64,000 bases of DNA from Streptomyces sp. NBC_01241 (GTDB lineage: Bacteria; Actinomycetota; Actinomycetes; Streptomycetales; Streptomycetaceae), in NCBI RefSeq assembly GCF_041435435.1, contig NZ_CP108494.1, forward strand, positions 4,250,501-4,314,500. The letters run 5' to 3'. The notes under the pieces are model-generated. The model saw only the letters and a program-made list of their open reading frames with translations. It was not told where the DNA came from and did not search any database. Shown one piece after another: positions 43,571 through 51,742 of this stretch (positions within the stretch are counted from its first letter, which is position 1; each line of letters opens with the position of its first letter). A program made the position numbers and the translations under genes.

Positions 43571-44701
43571 TCAGCCGGAAAGACGGACCGGCATGATCAG
43601 GTACTTGTACGCCTCGTCCGCCTCGGCGTCCACGGCCGGGCGGCCGCTGAGCAGCGCGGGCTTGGTGGACGTCGTGAAGGAGAGCTGGGCGGCCGGGGAG
43701 TCGATCGCGCTCAGCCCGTCCAGCAGGAAGGTCGGGTTGAAGGCGATCGAGATGTCGTCGCCCTCCAGCACCGCGTCGACCCGCTCCACAGCCTGTGCGT
43801 CATCACTGGAACCCGCCTCCAGGATCAGCACACCCTGCTCGAAGCTGAGGCGCACCGGTGTGTTCCGCTCGGCGACGAGGGCCACACGCTTGACGGCCTC
43901 GACGAACGGCGCGGTCTCGATGACCGCGACCGAGTTGAACTCGGTGGGGAACAGCGTGCGGTACTTCGGCAGATCGCCTTCCAACAGTCGCGTGGTCGTG
44001 CGCCGGCCCGCTCCCTCGAAACCGATCAGTCCCTCACCGGCACCCGAGCCGGACAGCGCCAGCATCACCGTGTCACCGCTGGTCAGGGCCTTGGCCGTGT
44101 CCAGCAGGGTCTTGGCGGGCACCAGGGCGACAGCCGACGCATCCGGGTTCTCCGGCTTCCAGAGGAACTCGCGGACCGCGAAGCGGTAACGGTCGGTGGA
44201 GGCCAGGGTGACGGTCTCGCCCTCGATCTCGATCCGCACACCGGTCAGGACCGGCAGCGTGTCGTCACGGCCCGCGGCGATGGCGACCTGGGCGGCGGCC
44301 GAGGCGAAGACCTCACCGGGGACCGTGCCGGTCGCGGTCGGCATCGCGGGCAGCGCCGGGTACTCCTCCACAGGAAGGGTGTGGAGTGTGAACCGCGAGG
44401 AGCCGCAGACCACGGTCGCCCGTACACCGTCTGTGGAAATCTCTACCGGGCGGTTGGGAAGGGCCCGGCAGATGTCGGCAAGCAGCCGGCCGGAGACCAG
44501 CACCGTGCCGTCCTCCTCGACCTCCGCGTCCACCGAGACCCGGGCCGAGACCTCGTAGTCGAAGCTGGAGAAGCTGAGAACGCCGTCCTCAGCCTTCAGC
44601 AGAAGACCCGCAAGAACGGGCGCCGGCGGACGGGCCGGGAGGCTACGGGCCACCCAGGCCACAGCCTCCGCGAGTACATCGCGCTCCACCCGGATCTTCA
44701 C
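43571..44701 (-). CDS. dnaN: DNA polymerase III beta subunit (sliding clamp)
   Basis: A 376-residue ring-forming clamp with three repeated domains. It begins VKIRVERDVLAEAVAWVARS and ends YKYLIMPVRLSG, both conserved; the hydrophobic pocket residues near MPVRL bind polymerase and other partners. I chose GTG 44701 with GGAGG-like sequence upstream; the open frame further upstream has no homology. It lies at the left edge of oriC, transcribed away from the origin. Confidence 0.98.
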   Translation of the reverse strand: MKIRVERDVLAEAVAWVARSLPARPPAPVLAGLLLKAEDGVLSFSSFDYEVSARVSVDAEVEEDGTVLVSGRLLADICRALPNRPVEISTDGVRATVVCGSSRFTLHTLPVEEYPALPAMPTATGTVPGEVFASAAAQVAIAAGRDDTLPVLTGVRIEIEGETVTLASTDRYRFAVREFLWKPENPDASAVALVPAKTLLDTAKALTSGDTVMLALSGSGAGEGLIGFEGAGRRTTTRLLEGDLPKYRTLFPTEFNSVAVIETAPFVEAVKRVALVAERNTPVRLSFEQGVLILEAGSSDDAQAVERVDAVLEGDDISIAFNPTFLLDGLSAIDSPAAQLSFTTSTKPALLSGRPAVDAEADEAYKYLIMPVRLSG

Positions 44702-44937
44702 CGGAACCGCCTCCTGCTGTTGCTCGCTCGCCCTGCTGGCCTTCGTCGTCCGATCGCGTCTCCCGCCGATGACAGCAGGAGGACGACGGGACCAGTCTGA
44801 CGTACGGCACCGACACTCGGTGCTGCTCGGGGTCAAGTCGCGACAACAGGCTCGGAGCGTCCCGGCCCCGAGTTGTGCACAGGCCCCACTTCGAAGCGGA
44901 TTCCGGGCTAACTATAGGTGGCAGTAGTAGTAGGGCC

Positions 44938-45446
44938 TGTGGAAACGGTGGATAACGTCGTTTTCGCAGGTCAGGCCCAGTTTTTTGTCCACCGACCCTG
45001 TGGGTGGCACCAGTGGACAACTCGGTGTTTCTGTGGACGGCCGAAAGTTCTGCACACCCGGTACACAGGGCAAGGGGGTTTCTCCCCAGGGCTGTCCCCA
45101 GCTTTACCCAGGTTCCCCACAGCCCAACCGACCCTCTCGGTGTGACGCCTTTCACTCGGCACAGTGAAAGGCGCCGTCGCGTTGCCGAACAGTGGACAGG
45201 GATGTGGAGAAGCCCGATCAAGCTGGGGACAACACAGCCCGCGCTGTGGGCCGCCGGTGGACAACATCATCGACCCCCTGTGGACGAAGATGTTGTCCAC
45301 AGGCTGTGGATCATTGTTGACCACAAATCCCCAGGCCCTTGACCTGGCCTGATGGAGTATCGGCAGTCGCCCCTGTGGAAGCAATATGGGACAACTTCTG
45401 GGTCCCCAGGCTGTGGAGGGGAAAATCTCCCCAGATCTGTGGAGAA
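44938..45446. other. oriC: Chromosomal replication origin oriC
   Basis: The dnaN-dnaA gap holds about 19 DnaA boxes of TTGTCCACA type in both orientations. Clear ones: 44985-44993, 45012-45020, 45032-45040, 45191-45199, 45224-45232, 45256-45264, 45279-45287, 45293-45301 (perfect), 45305-45313 and 45317-45325. Weaker ones include 44938, 44947, 45113, 45203, 45374, 45386, 45412 and 45438. The densest group is 45256-45325. Streptomyces origins are known for about 19 boxes in this gap. No obvious AT-rich unwinding 13-mers are seen; the least GC-rich part, near 44915-44990, may serve. Confidence 0.96.
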
Positions 45447-45479
45447 CGGGCGCCCGACGGCAGGTATTCGAACACCGCG

Positions 45480-45680
45480 ACCGCTGCGGAGCCGCGGAGT
45501 CCGGCGCGGGAGGGGCTTCCGAGCGGGTTTCGCAACGGTCTCGGAGGGGGTTGGAGTGACTCCGGAGCGGGTTTCGGCGGCTTCGGAGTCACTTGGGAGA
45601 GGCTCGGACGGGGCTTCGTAGAGCCTTCGGAAGGACTCGGAGGGGCTTCGGAGGGACTGCGGCGCGGGACTCCGGACAAC
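45480..45680. other. Degenerate GGAG/CTTCGGAG-rich stretch beyond oriC
   Basis: Between the last DnaA box and the dnaA terminator the plus strand carries many imperfect copies of CGGAG, GGAGGGG and CTTCGGAG. It encodes no recognisable protein in any frame. The purine bias could favour G-rich structures; function unknown. Confidence 0.5.
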
Positions 45681-45682
45681 GA

Positions 45683-45727
45683 AGAAGGGCGCCTGCGGAA
45701 CCCGGTGAAGGTTCCGCAGGCGCCCTT
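45683..45727 (-). terminator. Terminator of dnaA
   Basis: GAAGGGCGCCTGCGGAACC pairs perfectly with its complement across CGGTGAA (19-bp stem), 36 bp past the dnaA stop. It should shield oriC from dnaA transcription. Confidence 0.9.
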
Positions 45728-45762
45728 CCGGCGCGTACGGGGCGTATGCGTGCGGCGGCCCG

Positions 45763-47571
45763 TCAGCCGTTCTTGATGCGGTTGGTGAGCTCCGTGACCT
45801 GGTTGTAGATGGAGCGTCGCTCCGCCATCAGCGCGCGGATCTTCCGGTCCGCGTGCATCACCGTCGTATGGTCGCGGCCGCCGAACTGCGCCCCGATCTT
45901 GGGCAGCGAAAGATCGGTCAGCTCCCGGCAGAGGTACATCGCGATCTGGCGGGCCGTCACCAGCACGCGGCTGCGCGAGGTTCCGCAGAGATCGTCCACC
46001 GTCAGACCGAAGTAATCCGCGGTCGCCGCCATGATGGCCGTGGCCGTGATCTCAGGGGCCGAGTCCTCGCCACCGGGGATCAGATCCTTCAGCACGTGCT
46101 CGGTCAGCCCGAGATCGACCGGCTGGCGATTGAGGCTCGCGAAGGCCGTGACCCGGATCAGTGCCCCCTCCAACTCCCTGATGTTCCGGGAGATACGGGA
46201 GGCGATGAACTCCAGTACCTCCGGCGGGGCGTTGAGCTGCTCCTGCACCGCCTTCTTACGGAGGATCGCGATCCGCGTCTCCAGCTCCGGCGGCTGGACA
46301 TCGGTGGTCAGACCCCACTCGAAACGGTTCCGCAGCCGGTCCTCCAGGGTCACCAGCTGCTTGGGCGGCCGGTCCGAGGACAGCACGATCTGCTTGTTGG
46401 CGTTGTGGAGCGTATTGAAGGTGTGGAAGAACTCCTCCTGCGTCGACTCCTTGCTCGCCAGGAACTGGATGTCGTCGACCAGCAGGATGTCCACATCGCG
46501 GTAGCGCTTGCGGAAGGTGTCGCCCTTGCCGTCACGGATCGAGTTGATGAACTCGTTGGTGAACTCCTCGGAGCTCACGTACCGCACCCGGGTGCCCGGG
46601 TAGAGGCTGCGCGCATAGTGCCCGATGGCGTGCAGCAGATGGGTCTTGCCGAGTCCCGACTCCCCATAGATGAAGAGCGGGTTGTACGCCTTGGCGGGCG
46701 CTTCGGCGACCGCGACCGCCGCGGCGTGCGCGAACCGGTTGGACGCGCCGATGACGAACGTGTCGAAGAGATACTTCGGATTCAGCCGGGCCGCCGGCTC
46801 ACCGGCGCCGGGCGCGGCGGCGGTCTGCGCGCCCATCGGCCCGGTGGCGCCGCCGGGCCGTCCGGTGCCGGCGCCGCCTTGCCGGTGCTGGGCCTGGGGG
46901 TCCTGCATGTCGTGGCGCTCGGGGCGCTGCTGCTCGTAACCCTGACGCTCGGACGGCTGCGGCCGGTAGTCGTGCTGCGGCTGCTGGGGACGGCCGCCGG
47001 CGTACGGCTCCCGCCACTGCTCCGCCGAGGTGTCGCGGTCCTGGAATCCGCCGAGCCGGGGCTGCTGCCAGGAGAGGTCCTCCTGGGTGCGCGGCCACGC
47101 ACCGGGGTCGCGGCGCCGCTGCTGGTAGTCGGGGTAGGCGGGCCGGGCGGTCGGCATGCCGTCGTCCGAGGGCCGGTGCCCGTATCCGTCGTACGCGTCA
47201 TTGTGCTGACGCTCATCGTGCTGCGGTCCCTGGTAGCGGTGCTGCTGAGGCTGCGGGGACTGGTGCATCGGGGGCGCGGGCGGGTTCGGAGGTTCGCCCG
47301 CGGAGTCGTCGACGGTGATCGCGATGCGGATCGGGCGGCCGCATTCGCGGCTCAGCGTCTCGCTGATGAGCGGCGCGAGCCGGCCTTCCAGTACGCGCTT
47401 GCCCCATTCGTTGGGGACGGCGAGCAGCGCGGTGTCGGCGACCAGTGCGAGCGGCTGGCAGCGCTCGATCCACTGCTTGTCCTTCGGCTCGATGCCCTGC
47501 TGGCCCTCCCCGAGGAGTTGCTCCAGCACTCGTGGCCACACTGCGGCAAGATCGGCAGGTACATCAGCCAC
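45763..47571 (-). CDS. dnaA: Chromosomal replication initiator DnaA
   Basis: A 602-residue initiator, long as in Streptomyces because of domain II. Domain I (about residues 1-85) starts VADVPADLAAVWPRVLEQLL. Domain II (about 95-260) is a Pro/Gln/Arg/Asp-rich linker. The AAA+ domain III has Walker A GESGLGKTHLLHA, Walker B ILLVDDIQFLA and sensor II. Domain IV has the DNA-binding signature LSLPKIGAQFGGRDHTTVMHA. I chose GTG 47571; an in-frame upstream reading to 47679 lacks homology. Its promoter has a DnaA box just upstream, so autoregulation is likely. Confidence 0.98.
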   Translation of the reverse strand: MADVPADLAAVWPRVLEQLLGEGQQGIEPKDKQWIERCQPLALVADTALLAVPNEWGKRVLEGRLAPLISETLSRECGRPIRIAITVDDSAGEPPNPPAPPMHQSPQPQQHRYQGPQHDERQHNDAYDGYGHRPSDDGMPTARPAYPDYQQRRRDPGAWPRTQEDLSWQQPRLGGFQDRDTSAEQWREPYAGGRPQQPQHDYRPQPSERQGYEQQRPERHDMQDPQAQHRQGGAGTGRPGGATGPMGAQTAAAPGAGEPAARLNPKYLFDTFVIGASNRFAHAAAVAVAEAPAKAYNPLFIYGESGLGKTHLLHAIGHYARSLYPGTRVRYVSSEEFTNEFINSIRDGKGDTFRKRYRDVDILLVDDIQFLASKESTQEEFFHTFNTLHNANKQIVLSSDRPPKQLVTLEDRLRNRFEWGLTTDVQPPELETRIAILRKKAVQEQLNAPPEVLEFIASRISRNIRELEGALIRVTAFASLNRQPVDLGLTEHVLKDLIPGGEDSAPEITATAIMAATADYFGLTVDDLCGTSRSRVLVTARQIAMYLCRELTDLSLPKIGAQFGGRDHTTVMHADRKIRALMAERRSIYNQVTELTNRIKNG

Positions 47572-47677
47572 AAGGCACGCTCTCTCGCTGGTCCCACGAA
47601 TGTGTGGTTCTCGGGACGGGATGGTTCGGGATGGGTGAGGACCGGCAGGCAGGAAGAAAAAGAACCGGGGTTCAACC

Positions 47678-47720
47678 ACGGTAGTCAGGCGGACCCGCGT
47701 GGTTCAAGTTGTTGTCCACA
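47678..47720 (-). promoter_or_regulatory. dnaA promoter with adjacent DnaA box
   Basis: On the minus strand TTGAAC (-35, 47702-47707) and TACCGT (-10, 47678-47683) are separated by 18 bp, about 105 bp before dnaA. A perfect DnaA box TTGTCCACA (47712-47720) abuts the -35. This supports known DnaA autoregulation in Streptomyces. Confidence 0.7.
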
Positions 47721-47754
47721 GCCTGTGCATAGCGCGGGGTGCGCTAGAGCTGGT

Positions 47755-47784
47755 TTGACCGGATGGTCTGGCCGCGCGTACCGT
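47755..47784 (+). promoter_or_regulatory. rpmH promoter
   Basis: TTGACC (47755-47760), an 18-bp spacer and TACCGT (47779-47784) form a good vegetative promoter pointing to rpmH, 168 bp downstream. The -10 is the same hexamer as in the divergent dnaA promoter. Confidence 0.65.
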
Positions 47785-47836
47785 GGCCAGGTCGAGTTGT
47801 CGATGGCTGCTGCCGCCTGCCTCCGATGGGCAAAGA

Positions 47837-47855
47837 TCACGATCTGTGATCGTGA
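47837..47855. promoter_or_regulatory. Inverted repeat in the rpmH leader
   Basis: TCACGAT and ATCGTGA flank CTGTG. It lies between the rpmH promoter and start codon and could be an operator or leader hairpin. Confidence 0.45.
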
Positions 47856-47952
47856 AGCGGTGCACTAGAGCGTTTACGCGAGTCTCTCGTGGGCGCACGG
47901 TGACAGCCAGGCGATGTCCCGCCAACACACGAGTCATTTCTGGAGCCCCCGA

Positions 47953-48090
47953 GTGAGCAAGCGCACCTTCCAGCCGAACAACCGTCGTCGCGCGAAGACC
48001 CACGGCTTCCGGCTGCGGATGCGCACCCGTGCCGGCCGCGCGATTCTCGCGTCCCGCCGTGGCAAGGGTCGCGCCAACCTGTCCGCCTGA
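47953..48090 (+). CDS. rpmH: 50S ribosomal protein L34
   Basis: A 45-residue, very basic protein (SKRTFQPNNRRRAKTHGFRL, then RMRTRAGRAILASRRGKGR) that is invariant L34. The start is GTG 47953 with TGGAG 8 bp upstream. It is first in the rightward rpmH-rnpA-yidD-yidC-jag-rsmG string and is divergent from dnaA, as in most bacteria. Confidence 0.98.
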   Translation: MSKRTFQPNNRRRAKTHGFRLRMRTRAGRAILASRRGKGRANLSA

Positions 48091-48108
48091 TCGCTTACAG
48101 GTCATGAC

Positions 48109-48480
48109 GTGCTGCCTACCGAGAATCGGCTGAGGCGGCGCGAGGACTTCGCGACCGCAGTACGTCGAGGACGCCGGGCCGGCCGCCCGCTACTCGTCGT
48201 TCATCTACGCAGCGGTGCAACGGACCCGCACGTGACTGGGGAGAGTGCTCCCCCGCCGCGTGCGGGTTTCGTTGTCAGCAAAGCTGTGGGTGGAGCGGTC
48301 GTACGCACAGCGGTGAAGCGCAGGCTTCGCCACTTGGTCCGCGAACGACTGGCCCTGCTGCCCCCCGGTAGCCTGGTTGTCGTACGAGCGTTGCCCGGAG
48401 CGGGTGACGCCGACCATGAACAGCTGGCCCGAGACCTGGATGCCGCTCTTCAGCGGCTGCTGGGAGGGGGCGCGCGATGA
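48109..48480 (+). CDS. rnpA: Ribonuclease P protein component
   Basis: A 123-residue basic protein that assists RNase P RNA in cutting tRNA 5' leaders. It begins LPTENRLRRREDFATAVRRG, contains FVVSKAVGGAVVRTAVKRRL (the RNR-type signature VKRRLRH) and ends in a helix-rich tail. The start is GTG 48109, 18 bp after rpmH. The yidD start overlaps its stop as ATGA. Confidence 0.96.
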   Translation: MLPTENRLRRREDFATAVRRGRRAGRPLLVVHLRSGATDPHVTGESAPPPRAGFVVSKAVGGAVVRTAVKRRLRHLVRERLALLPPGSLVVVRALPGAGDADHEQLARDLDAALQRLLGGGAR

Positions 48481-48836
48481 AGTACCCGCTGCTGGCTCTT
48501 ATCAAGTTGTACCAGTGGACGATCAGCCCACTTCTCGGGCCTGTCTGCCGTTACTACCCGTCGTGTTCCCACTATGGATATACGGCGATCGACCGGCACG
48601 GAGCGATCAAGGGAACTGCGCTGACGGCCTGGCGCATCCTGCGGTGCAATCCGTGGTCACCCGGTGGCGTGGACCATGTTCCACCGCGCAAACGTCCGCG
48701 TTGGCACGAACTGCTGCGTACTGCCATACGCGGTGGCAAGGGCGGGGACTCCGCCGCTGATGTGCCTCCCGGGGGGTCGGTTTCCGAATCCCCGAGCCCG
48801 GCCGCAGAGACCTCGCCCAATGCTCAAGGAGCTTGA
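48477..48836 (+). CDS. yidD: Membrane protein insertion efficiency factor YidD
   Basis: A 119-residue protein with the conserved core LIKLYQWTISPLLGPVCRYY, PSCSHYGYTAI and RCNPWSPGGVDHVP; the Cys residues and PSCS motif identify the family. An amphipathic N-terminal helix binds the membrane. It helps YidC-dependent insertion. It is coupled to rnpA by ATGA and lies 3 bp before yidC. The C-terminal 35 residues are variable and Ser/Pro-rich. Confidence 0.95.
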   Translation: MKYPLLALIKLYQWTISPLLGPVCRYYPSCSHYGYTAIDRHGAIKGTALTAWRILRCNPWSPGGVDHVPPRKRPRWHELLRTAIRGGKGGDSAADVPPGGSVSESPSPAAETSPNAQGA

Positions 48837-48839
48837 TTA

Positions 48840-50099
48840 GTGGACACGATTGCCAGTCTGTTCAGCTTTATCACCTGGCCCGTTTCATGGGTCATCGTCC
48901 AGTTCCACAAGTTGTACGGAGCGATCTTCGGCGATGACACGGGCTGGGCCTGGGGCCTGTCCATCGTGTCCCTGGTGGTACTGATCCGGATCTGCCTGAT
49001 CCCGCTTTTCGTTAAGCAGATCAAGTCGACCCGGAACATGCAGGTGCTCCAGCCGAAGATGAAGGCGATCCAGGAGCGCTACAAGAGCGACAAGCAGCGT
49101 CAGTCCGAAGAGATGATGAAGCTGTACAAGGAGACGGGCACCAACCCGCTCTCCTCGTGCCTTCCCATCCTGGCGCAGTCGCCGTTCTTCTTCGCCCTGT
49201 ATCACGTGCTCTCGGCCATCGCCTCGGGCAAGACGATCGGTGTCATCGACCAGCCGCTGCTCGACAGCGCCCGTAAGGCACACATCTTCGGTGCTCCGCT
49301 CGCTGCCAAGTTCATGGACAGCGCGTCGGACGTCAGCGCTCTCGGTGCCTCTCTGCTCGATGTCCGGGTCGTCACCGCGGTCATGATCGTGATGATGTCG
49401 GCGTCGCAGTTCTTCACCCAGCGCCAGCTGATGACGAAGAACGTCGACCTGACGGTCAAGACGCCGTACATGCAGCAGCAGAAGATGCTGATGTACATCT
49501 TCCCGCTGATCTTCGCCGTCATGGGGATCAACTTCCCCGTCGGTGTCCTCGTCTACTGGCTGACCACCAACGTCTGGACCATGGGTCAGCAGATGTACGT
49601 GATCAACCAGAACCCGACCCCGGGCAGCAAGGCGCAGGACCAGTACCTGGGACGTCTGCTGAAGAGCGTCACCGCTCACGGTGAGGTGCGTGGCAGGACC
49701 AAGCGCAATACGGTCAAGCGGATCGTGTCCAAGGGTCCGGACCGTAACGACATCGAGCGGAAGTTCATCACGGGACTGGCCAAGCTGGGCCTCGCCGCCC
49801 AGGAAGACGGCACGGTGATCAAGAGCGACACGGCTGTTGCCGAGGCCGAGGGCGGAGCCGCGCAGCGGCGTCAGCAGCCCAAGCGGCAGACCAAGGCCCA
49901 GCGCCAGACCGCCGCCCAGCAGGCCAAGGAGGCCGGTTCTGCCGAGCCGGAGTCCAAGACCTCCCTGGACAAGCGGGACGCATCACAGGACGACGACAAG
50001 CCCAAGCCGGCGGGCAAGCCCGCGTCCGGCTCCTCACGCCAAGCCAAGTCCGGACAGCGCAAGGGTCCGCAGCGGCCCAAGCACCCGTCCAAGAAGTAA
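48840..50099 (+). CDS. yidC: Membrane protein insertase YidC
   Basis: A 419-residue Oxa1-type insertase without the large periplasmic domain of proteobacterial YidC. Five membrane helices occur, including IASLFSFITWPVSWVIVQF, the conserved Arg-containing LSIVSLVVLIRICLIPLFVK, SPFFFALYHVLSAIAS and the last pair near FPLIFAVMGINFPVGVLVYW. A long Lys/Gln/Ala-rich cytoplasmic tail (about residues 320-419) may contact ribosomes. The start is GTG 48840. Confidence 0.97.
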   Translation: MDTIASLFSFITWPVSWVIVQFHKLYGAIFGDDTGWAWGLSIVSLVVLIRICLIPLFVKQIKSTRNMQVLQPKMKAIQERYKSDKQRQSEEMMKLYKETGTNPLSSCLPILAQSPFFFALYHVLSAIASGKTIGVIDQPLLDSARKAHIFGAPLAAKFMDSASDVSALGASLLDVRVVTAVMIVMMSASQFFTQRQLMTKNVDLTVKTPYMQQQKMLMYIFPLIFAVMGINFPVGVLVYWLTTNVWTMGQQMYVINQNPTPGSKAQDQYLGRLLKSVTAHGEVRGRTKRNTVKRIVSKGPDRNDIERKFITGLAKLGLAAQEDGTVIKSDTAVAEAEGGAAQRRQQPKRQTKAQRQTAAQQAKEAGSAEPESKTSLDKRDASQDDDKPKPAGKPASGSSRQAKSGQRKGPQRPKHPSKK

Positions 50100-50113
50100 G
50101 AAGGAGTCCATCC

Positions 50114-50623
50114 GTGACGGAAGGCACCACCTCCACGGCCGCTGAGGGCAGCGACACCTTGACCCGCCTCGAGCAGGAGGGTGAGATCGCAGCGGATTAC
50201 CTCGAGGGTCTGCTCGACATCGCCGATCTCGACGGCGACATCGACATGGACGTCGAGGCGGACCGGGCCGCGGTCTCGATCATCAGTGACTCGGCACGTG
50301 ATCTGCAGAAGCTCGTGGGCCGCGACGGTGAGGTGCTGGAGGCGCTCCAGGAGCTGACGCGGCTTGCTGTGCACCGGGAGACCGGTGACCGCAGTCGTCT
50401 GATGCTGGACATTGCTGGGTTCCGGGCCAAGAAGCGGGCCGAGCTCGCCGAGCTGGGTGCCAAGGCCGCGGACGAGGTCAAGAGCACCGGTGAGCCGGTG
50501 AAGCTGGACCCGATGACGCCGTTCGAACGCAAGGTTGTGCACGATGCGGTTGCGGCCGCCGGTCTGCGCAGCGAGTCCGAGGGCGAGGAGCCGCAGCGCT
50601 TCGTCGTCGTTCTCCCGGCCTGA
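50114..50623 (+). CDS. jag: Jag/KhpB-like RNA-binding protein (KH and R3H domains)
   Basis: A 169-residue protein. The KH domain (about residues 45-105) has ISDSARDLQKLVGRDGEVLE and LTRLAVHRETGD. The R3H domain follows with FERKVVHDAVA (R-x3-H) and ends RFVVVLPA. There is no N-terminal Jag domain. In Gram-positive bacteria Jag/KhpB binds RNA and influences elongation and division downstream of Ser/Thr kinases. The start GTG 50114 is 14 bp after yidC. Confidence 0.93.
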   Translation: MTEGTTSTAAEGSDTLTRLEQEGEIAADYLEGLLDIADLDGDIDMDVEADRAAVSIISDSARDLQKLVGRDGEVLEALQELTRLAVHRETGDRSRLMLDIAGFRAKKRAELAELGAKAADEVKSTGEPVKLDPMTPFERKVVHDAVAAAGLRSESEGEEPQRFVVVLPA

Positions 50624-50639
50624 CCAGACCCTTGTTCTG

Positions 50640-50669
50640 TCGGCCCCGTCTGTTCGCAGGCGGGGCCGA
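50640..50669 (+). terminator. Hairpin between jag and rsmG
   Basis: TCGGCCCCG..CTG pairs with CAG..CGGGGCCGA over a TTCG tetraloop, 16 bp after jag. It probably ends the rpmH-jag transcript or attenuates rsmG. Confidence 0.75.
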
Positions 50670-50732
50670 TCTTTGTCAGCCTGATAGTCAGCCACCCACA
50701 GTGCGGTAGTGCGGTATGGAAGGACGGTTCCC

Positions 50733-51449
50733 GTGACGGCGGAAGTAGAGCTTCCCCAGGCGCCTGAAGGCGCGCGGGCGGTTTTCGGCGAGTTCTTCCC
50801 GGAGGCTGTCCGGTACGCGGAACTGCTGGCGGATGCTGGGGTGAAACGGGGACTGATCGGTCCACGTGAGGTACCGCGGCTTTGGGAGCGGCATCTGCTG
50901 AACTGTGCCGTGCTCTCCGAGGTCGTGCCCGAGGGCGTCACGGTCTGCGATGTGGGCTCTGGCGCGGGCCTTCCGGGTATTCCGCTCGCACTGGTGCGTC
51001 CGGACCTCAAGATCACCTTGTTGGAGCCCTTGCTGCGGCGGACGAATTTCCTTCAGGAGGTCGTCGAACTGTTGGGGCTGAGTCATGTGACGGTTGTGCG
51101 CGGTCGGGCCGAGGAGGTTCTGGGGACCCTTCAACCGGTTCACGTCGTTACGGCTCGGGCTGTGGCACCGCTCGACCGGCTGGCTGGCTGGGGCGTTCCG
51201 TTGCTGCGTCCGTACGGAGAGATGCTGGCGCTCAAGGGGGACACCGCCGAGGAGGAGATCGTCGGCGCGCGGGCGGCCTTGAGCAAGCTCGGTGTGGTGG
51301 AGACCGAGGTGCTGCATGTCGGCGAGGGCATCGTCGATCCGATGTCCACGGTGGTGCGAGTGGTGGTCGGGGAGAGTCCGGGCGGTGTGAGGTTCGCCGC
51401 AAAGAGGGCCAAGGCCGCGAGGGCGAGCCGTACGAGGCGCCGTCGCTGA
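50733..51449 (+). CDS. rsmG: 16S rRNA (guanine-N7)-methyltransferase RsmG
   Basis: A 238-residue SAM-dependent enzyme that methylates G527 (E. coli numbering) of 16S rRNA. The SAM motif is VCDVGSGAGLPGIPLAL, with later VVTARAVAPLDRLAGWGVPL and a basic end RASRTRRRR. The start GTG 50733 has GGAAGG upstream. In S. coelicolor loss of rsmG gives low-level streptomycin resistance and antibiotic overproduction. It lies upstream of parAB, as usual. Confidence 0.96.
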   Translation: MTAEVELPQAPEGARAVFGEFFPEAVRYAELLADAGVKRGLIGPREVPRLWERHLLNCAVLSEVVPEGVTVCDVGSGAGLPGIPLALVRPDLKITLLEPLLRRTNFLQEVVELLGLSHVTVVRGRAEEVLGTLQPVHVVTARAVAPLDRLAGWGVPLLRPYGEMLALKGDTAEEEIVGARAALSKLGVVETEVLHVGEGIVDPMSTVVRVVVGESPGGVRFAAKRAKAARASRTRRRR

Positions 51450-51582
51450 CACGCTCCGGCCACGTTGCGGAATCAGCCGGTACATGCAGTTTGCGCCGCC
51501 TGTTGGTGATGCTCCCGGTAAGTAGTCGTATGTGCCCCACGCGGAGTGTCGTGCCCCCGTAGTTACGCTGCGGGGGCATCGT

Positions 51583-51596
51583 GTTTCACGTGAAAC
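51583..51596. promoter_or_regulatory. parS site
   Basis: GTTTCACGTGAAAC, a perfect match to the Streptomyces and Bacillus parS consensus, located upstream of parA. ParB loads here to form the origin segregation complex. Confidence 0.95.
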
Positions 51597-51679
51597 GTCG
51601 CTCTCTGCTGCATGGGATCATCAGCCGCGGTCGTGCGGCTGCCGCGCCGCGGCATCGCAAGCCCGTTAGAGCTATGGAG

Positions 51680-51706
51680 TTGTCCACAGAAGTGGATTCA
51701 TCCACA
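51680..51706. promoter_or_regulatory. Two DnaA boxes upstream of or at the parA start
   Basis: TTGTCCACA (51680-51688, perfect) and TCATCCACA (51698-51706) lie 18 bp apart in the same direction, just before the preferred parA start at 51743. They may link parAB expression to DnaA. Confidence 0.6.
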
Positions 51707-51742
51707 GAAGAGCGGGCCTCGCTGGTTCACGACCCCGAAAGC

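Noticed and set aside
45339..45808. Open frames in the GGAG-rich stretch between oriC and dnaA
   Set aside because: Low-complexity Gly/Arg/Glu or Pro/Ser-rich translations without start signals, overlapping the dnaA terminator.
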